A stretch of DNA of 27,352 bases from CAYFJO01 sp964343305 (GTDB lineage: Bacteria > Planctomycetota > Planctomycetia > Pirellulales > Pirellulaceae), in the NCBI GenBank assembly GCA_964343305.1, contig CAYFJO010000107.1, forward strand, positions 1 to 27,352. The letters run 5' to 3'. The notes beneath the pieces were generated by a model. It searched no databases. It worked only from the letters and a program-made list of their open reading frames with translations, and had not been told where the DNA came from. Shown here piece after piece: positions 25,458-27,352 of the stretch. Within the stretch, counting starts at the first letter, position 1. Each line of letters begins with the position of its first letter. Position numbers and translations under genes: made by a program.

Positions 25458-26968
25458 CTTGGCGCGACGACCACTTCAAAGTCGGAACCTCTGATCTTTC
25501 GCATCTCTTCGTGCAGGCTTGGAATGCGAGGATCCGGAGCAATCGAGATCGCCCATTCGATGCCGTTGTCGGCGACCAACATGCCGTACTTTTTCAAACC
25601 GCGTAGGATCGCGGTTAGTTCTGGCGAGAATCCGCGAATTTCAAAATCTCGTCGCAAGCGAATTCGTTCACCCATGCGCGGGTATTCGGGATTTTCGTGC
25701 CGACTGGCAAAGTGGGTGGCTGGATAAACGTAGGCTCGGCGAGATCGTTGCACGGTGACTCGCATCGCGTGCTCAACGATGCCTCGCTTCAATTCGTCGT
25801 GACGAACGACCGCCGGAAAGATCGGCAAACCTGCGGCGTCAGCCGATGTCCATCCTTCAGGGCGAAGCTTGTTGGATTTCAAATCAAAGATCGATGCCTG
25901 TGCCGCTTGCCAACCTTTGTTGGTGCGTCTCATCTGATAGAACTCGTAAAGCACTCCCTGCATGGGATCGACAATGATTGCATGCCGATCGCCGCCTTGG
26001 CCAATACGGTCGGTTTGCACGTCGAGCAAACTCAGGCCTCTTAAATCCTTGGACCGTTTGAAAGACGATGGCCAACCTTCAATTGGTGTGTTTTCGGGCA
26101 CAGGGTACGGCCCTTTGTCCGACTCGCCGGGATAGGCCACGATCGACACGTTGACGCGTTTTTGAATGGGCAGCACCAGAATGAACGACATGTCTTGGTT
26201 GCCGCGAAACGGCTTGTCCACTCCGATCGATGCAATGATCTTTTTCGAATCAGGATGCAGCGGCCAGTCCTCGATCACCTCGTTCCATGGATTGTCCGGC
26301 GGGAACACTTCCAGCGCCGACAGAATGGCATCCGCCTCGCGAGTGTCAAATTCGACGGCCGTTGAAACCGGTGGCATCTTCGCCGATCGAATGCGCTTCA
26401 AACGATTGGGATCGGTCTTGATCGTCCGTCGCTGCATCGGCGGACTGGTCGACGGACGATCGCCGCCAACAAGCATGATGTTGCCAAAGTAAAGCGTCGG
26501 CGCGGCCTCTGGACAATAAAAATACCAGTGGTCGATAGACGACAAATCAGGCTTGGAGCCGCCCGTGTTTCTCAGGCTCGGCAAGTCGATGCGAATCGTA
26601 CTTTTACCGGAGGTGAGTGAGATCGGAAGTTCCACACGCGTTCGAAAGCTAGTACTGCCACGGTGCTTGACCGTCAGTTTCATCTCAATCGACTCGCGAG
26701 TAGGATTCAGCGCGTTGAATTCGATCGCGCGATAGCCCGACCAATTGCGCAGGCCCGCTTTGTTCATGCCAAACGAATCGCCGCTGGCCAAGACCACTTT
26801 GAGCGCTTTGCCGCCGAGTTCCTTGTTTGTTTCAATCGATAACCTTGTCTTGTTTTCAAATGCCGTGTCGTTGGGTAGTTGACCATCGGTCACGTGCAAG
26901 AGAGGTTGATCCGCCGACAAGCTGGAAACAATCAAAATTGAACATGTAAGAAACGTTGTACGGATCAT
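25451..26968 (-). CDS. Secreted protein of unknown function, beta-sandwich N-terminus plus conserved C-terminal domain
   Basis: 505 residues from the ATG at 26966-26968, chosen because a signal peptide (MIRTTFLTCSILIVSSLSA, then DQP) begins there. The open frame runs back to 27040 without such features. Residues about 20-175 look like a beta-sandwich carbohydrate-binding-type domain (GYRAIEFNALNP, then STIRIDLPSLRN). Residues about 220-490 form a domain widespread in bacterial hypothetical proteins, with FPPDNPWNEVIEDWPLHPDS, GDRHAIIVDP, LRPEGWTSADAAGLPIFP and LKKYGMLVADNGIEWAIS. I know no assigned activity for it. The His, Asp and Trp conservation suggests an enzyme or sugar binder acting outside the cytoplasm. 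Its TGA stop lies in the last unit of the tandem array. Confidence 0.82.
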   Translation of the reverse strand: MIRTTFLTCSILIVSSLSADQPLLHVTDGQLPNDTAFENKTRLSIETNKELGGKALKVVLASGDSFGMNKAGLRNWSGYRAIEFNALNPTRESIEMKLTVKHRGSTSFRTRVELPISLTSGKSTIRIDLPSLRNTGGSKPDLSSIDHWYFYCPEAAPTLYFGNIMLVGGDRPSTSPPMQRRTIKTDPNRLKRIRSAKMPPVSTAVEFDTREADAILSALEVFPPDNPWNEVIEDWPLHPDSKKIIASIGVDKPFRGNQDMSFILVLPIQKRVNVSIVAYPGESDKGPYPVPENTPIEGWPSSFKRSKDLRGLSLLDVQTDRIGQGGDRHAIIVDPMQGVLYEFYQMRRTNKGWQAAQASIFDLKSNKLRPEGWTSADAAGLPIFPAVVRHDELKRGIVEHAMRVTVQRSRRAYVYPATHFASRHENPEYPRMGERIRLRRDFEIRGFSPELTAILRGLKKYGMLVADNGIEWAISIAPDPRIPSLHEEMRKIRGSDFEVVVAPRQ

Positions 26969-27226
26969 GGCTAGCCGTTCGATGAAGTGGTTTCGATTTA
27001 TGTGCGCGGCCAGACAACTCTTGGGTAGTACAGATTCCATCCAGCGGCGTTGTAATACGTCAAATGGATCTCGCCTTCCCCAACCGGTTTGGCAGCAACA
27101 GACGAGGATCTCGTGGATCGGTTCGCCGTAGTCCAGCTCGAGGCGTTTGCGGCCGGGGACTTGTCGCTTAGCAATTGCCCCAATTGCTGGCGGAACAATT
27201 GAGACAACTGTTCTACGTCTTGCAGC
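26969..27226. other. Unassigned stretch between the unknown secreted gene and the DUF1501 gene
   Basis: 258 bp. On the minus strand two overlapping readings stay open: one of 69 codons (26998-27207) and the upstream extension of the 25451 gene frame. Neither shows a recognised family, a ribosome-binding site or conserved-looking motifs. I make no gene call. Confidence 0.5.
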
Positions 27227-27352
27227 TTACGAAAATAGTCCGTCGATCAGTGTTCCGTTGGAAATTGGTGTAGGTCGCGTAAGGCGCGGAAAATAGGTGC
27301 GGTGATGGTCGATGCCGAGGGCGTGATAAATGGACGCGGCGAAGTCTTCGGG
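27227..27352 (-). CDS. DUF1501 protein, C-terminal end only
   Basis: The last 41 codons of a gene running off the window end, too short for standard ORF listing. The reading starts PEDFAASIYHALGIDHHRTY and ends with TPISNGTLIDGLFS and a TAA at 27227-27229. The DFAASIYHALGID section, followed by a Pro-Arg loop and P-I-S-N-G--I-GLF, is the usual C-terminus of DUF1501 proteins. These are alkaline-phosphatase/sulfatase-superfamily proteins, usually Tat-exported, that are abundant in planctomycetes, often next to DUF1549/DUF1553 cytochrome-like genes. Only the tail is seen, so catalytic residues cannot be judged. Confidence 0.8.
   Translation of the reverse strand, partial: PEDFAASIYHALGIDHHRTYFPRLTRPTPISNGTLIDGLFS

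Noticed and set aside
25013..25727. Repeat-encoded proteins on both strands
   Set aside because: Open frames exist only because the 13-bp unit lacks stops and the gap was filled with Ns.

Overview
The window looks like a draft-assembly piece of a planctomycete (Planctomycetota) chromosome. Several family markers point that way: an Ftr-type tetrahydromethanopterin C1 enzyme in a bacterium, a DUF1559 prepilin-like protein, CRTAC1-like FG-GAP/UnbV lipoproteins, a type I sulfatase, a HEAT-repeat protein with an NPCBM-like domain, and the tail of a DUF1501 protein. A run of exactly 100 Ns inside a tandem repeat marks a scaffold gap. The assignment is by family content; no marker phylogeny could be run.

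Layout. 1-1.75 kb (minus): a small restriction-modification-like pair, an HNH endonuclease behind a C5-cytosine methyltransferase that lacks its C-terminal motif X. 1.8-2.7 kb (minus): ftr. 2.87-6.4 kb (plus): a large secreted HEAT-repeat protein. 6.4-8.3 kb (minus): glmS. 8.3-8.86 kb: non-coding, with a likely sigma70-type promoter for pyrG. 8.86-10.96 kb (plus): pyrG and a DUF1844 gene. 10.96-11.28 kb: a dense cluster of palindromes. 11.3-11.8 kb (minus): a MraZ homologue without its usual dcw-cluster neighbours. 12.2-16.0 kb (minus): a lipoprotein with six FG-GAP blades and, in the same frame after a single TGA, the seventh blade plus UnbV, thioredoxin-like and TPR domains. 16.15-17.3 kb (minus): a DUF1559 prepilin-like protein. 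17.5-22.2 kb (plus): an intact seven-bladed FG-GAP/UnbV lipoprotein, a translationally coupled membrane-anchored TPR protein, and a sulfatase. 22.4-23.3 kb (plus): an unknown protein. 23.4-25.15 kb (plus): thyA, folA and a small CaMKII-association/SnoaL-like protein, probably one operon. 25.19-25.46 kb: a 13-bp tandem repeat with the gap. 25.45-26.97 kb (minus): a secreted protein of unknown function. 27.23 kb to the end (minus): the C-terminus of a DUF1501 protein.

How the genes fit together. The housekeeping genes (glmS, pyrG, thyA, folA) make amino sugars and nucleotides. The middle of the window holds two divergent copies of one exported architecture, a beta-propeller followed by UnbV and TPR, divided into genes in different ways; one copy also carries a thioredoxin-like domain. 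This is the best candidate for an under-described functional module.

The most unusual non-coding signal is a set of palindromic elements at gene 3' ends. In at least three cases (HEAT gene, DUF1844 gene, thyA) the stop codon is itself part of the palindrome. The most consequential coding anomaly is the in-frame TGA at 14117-14119, which splits a seven-bladed propeller 6+1.
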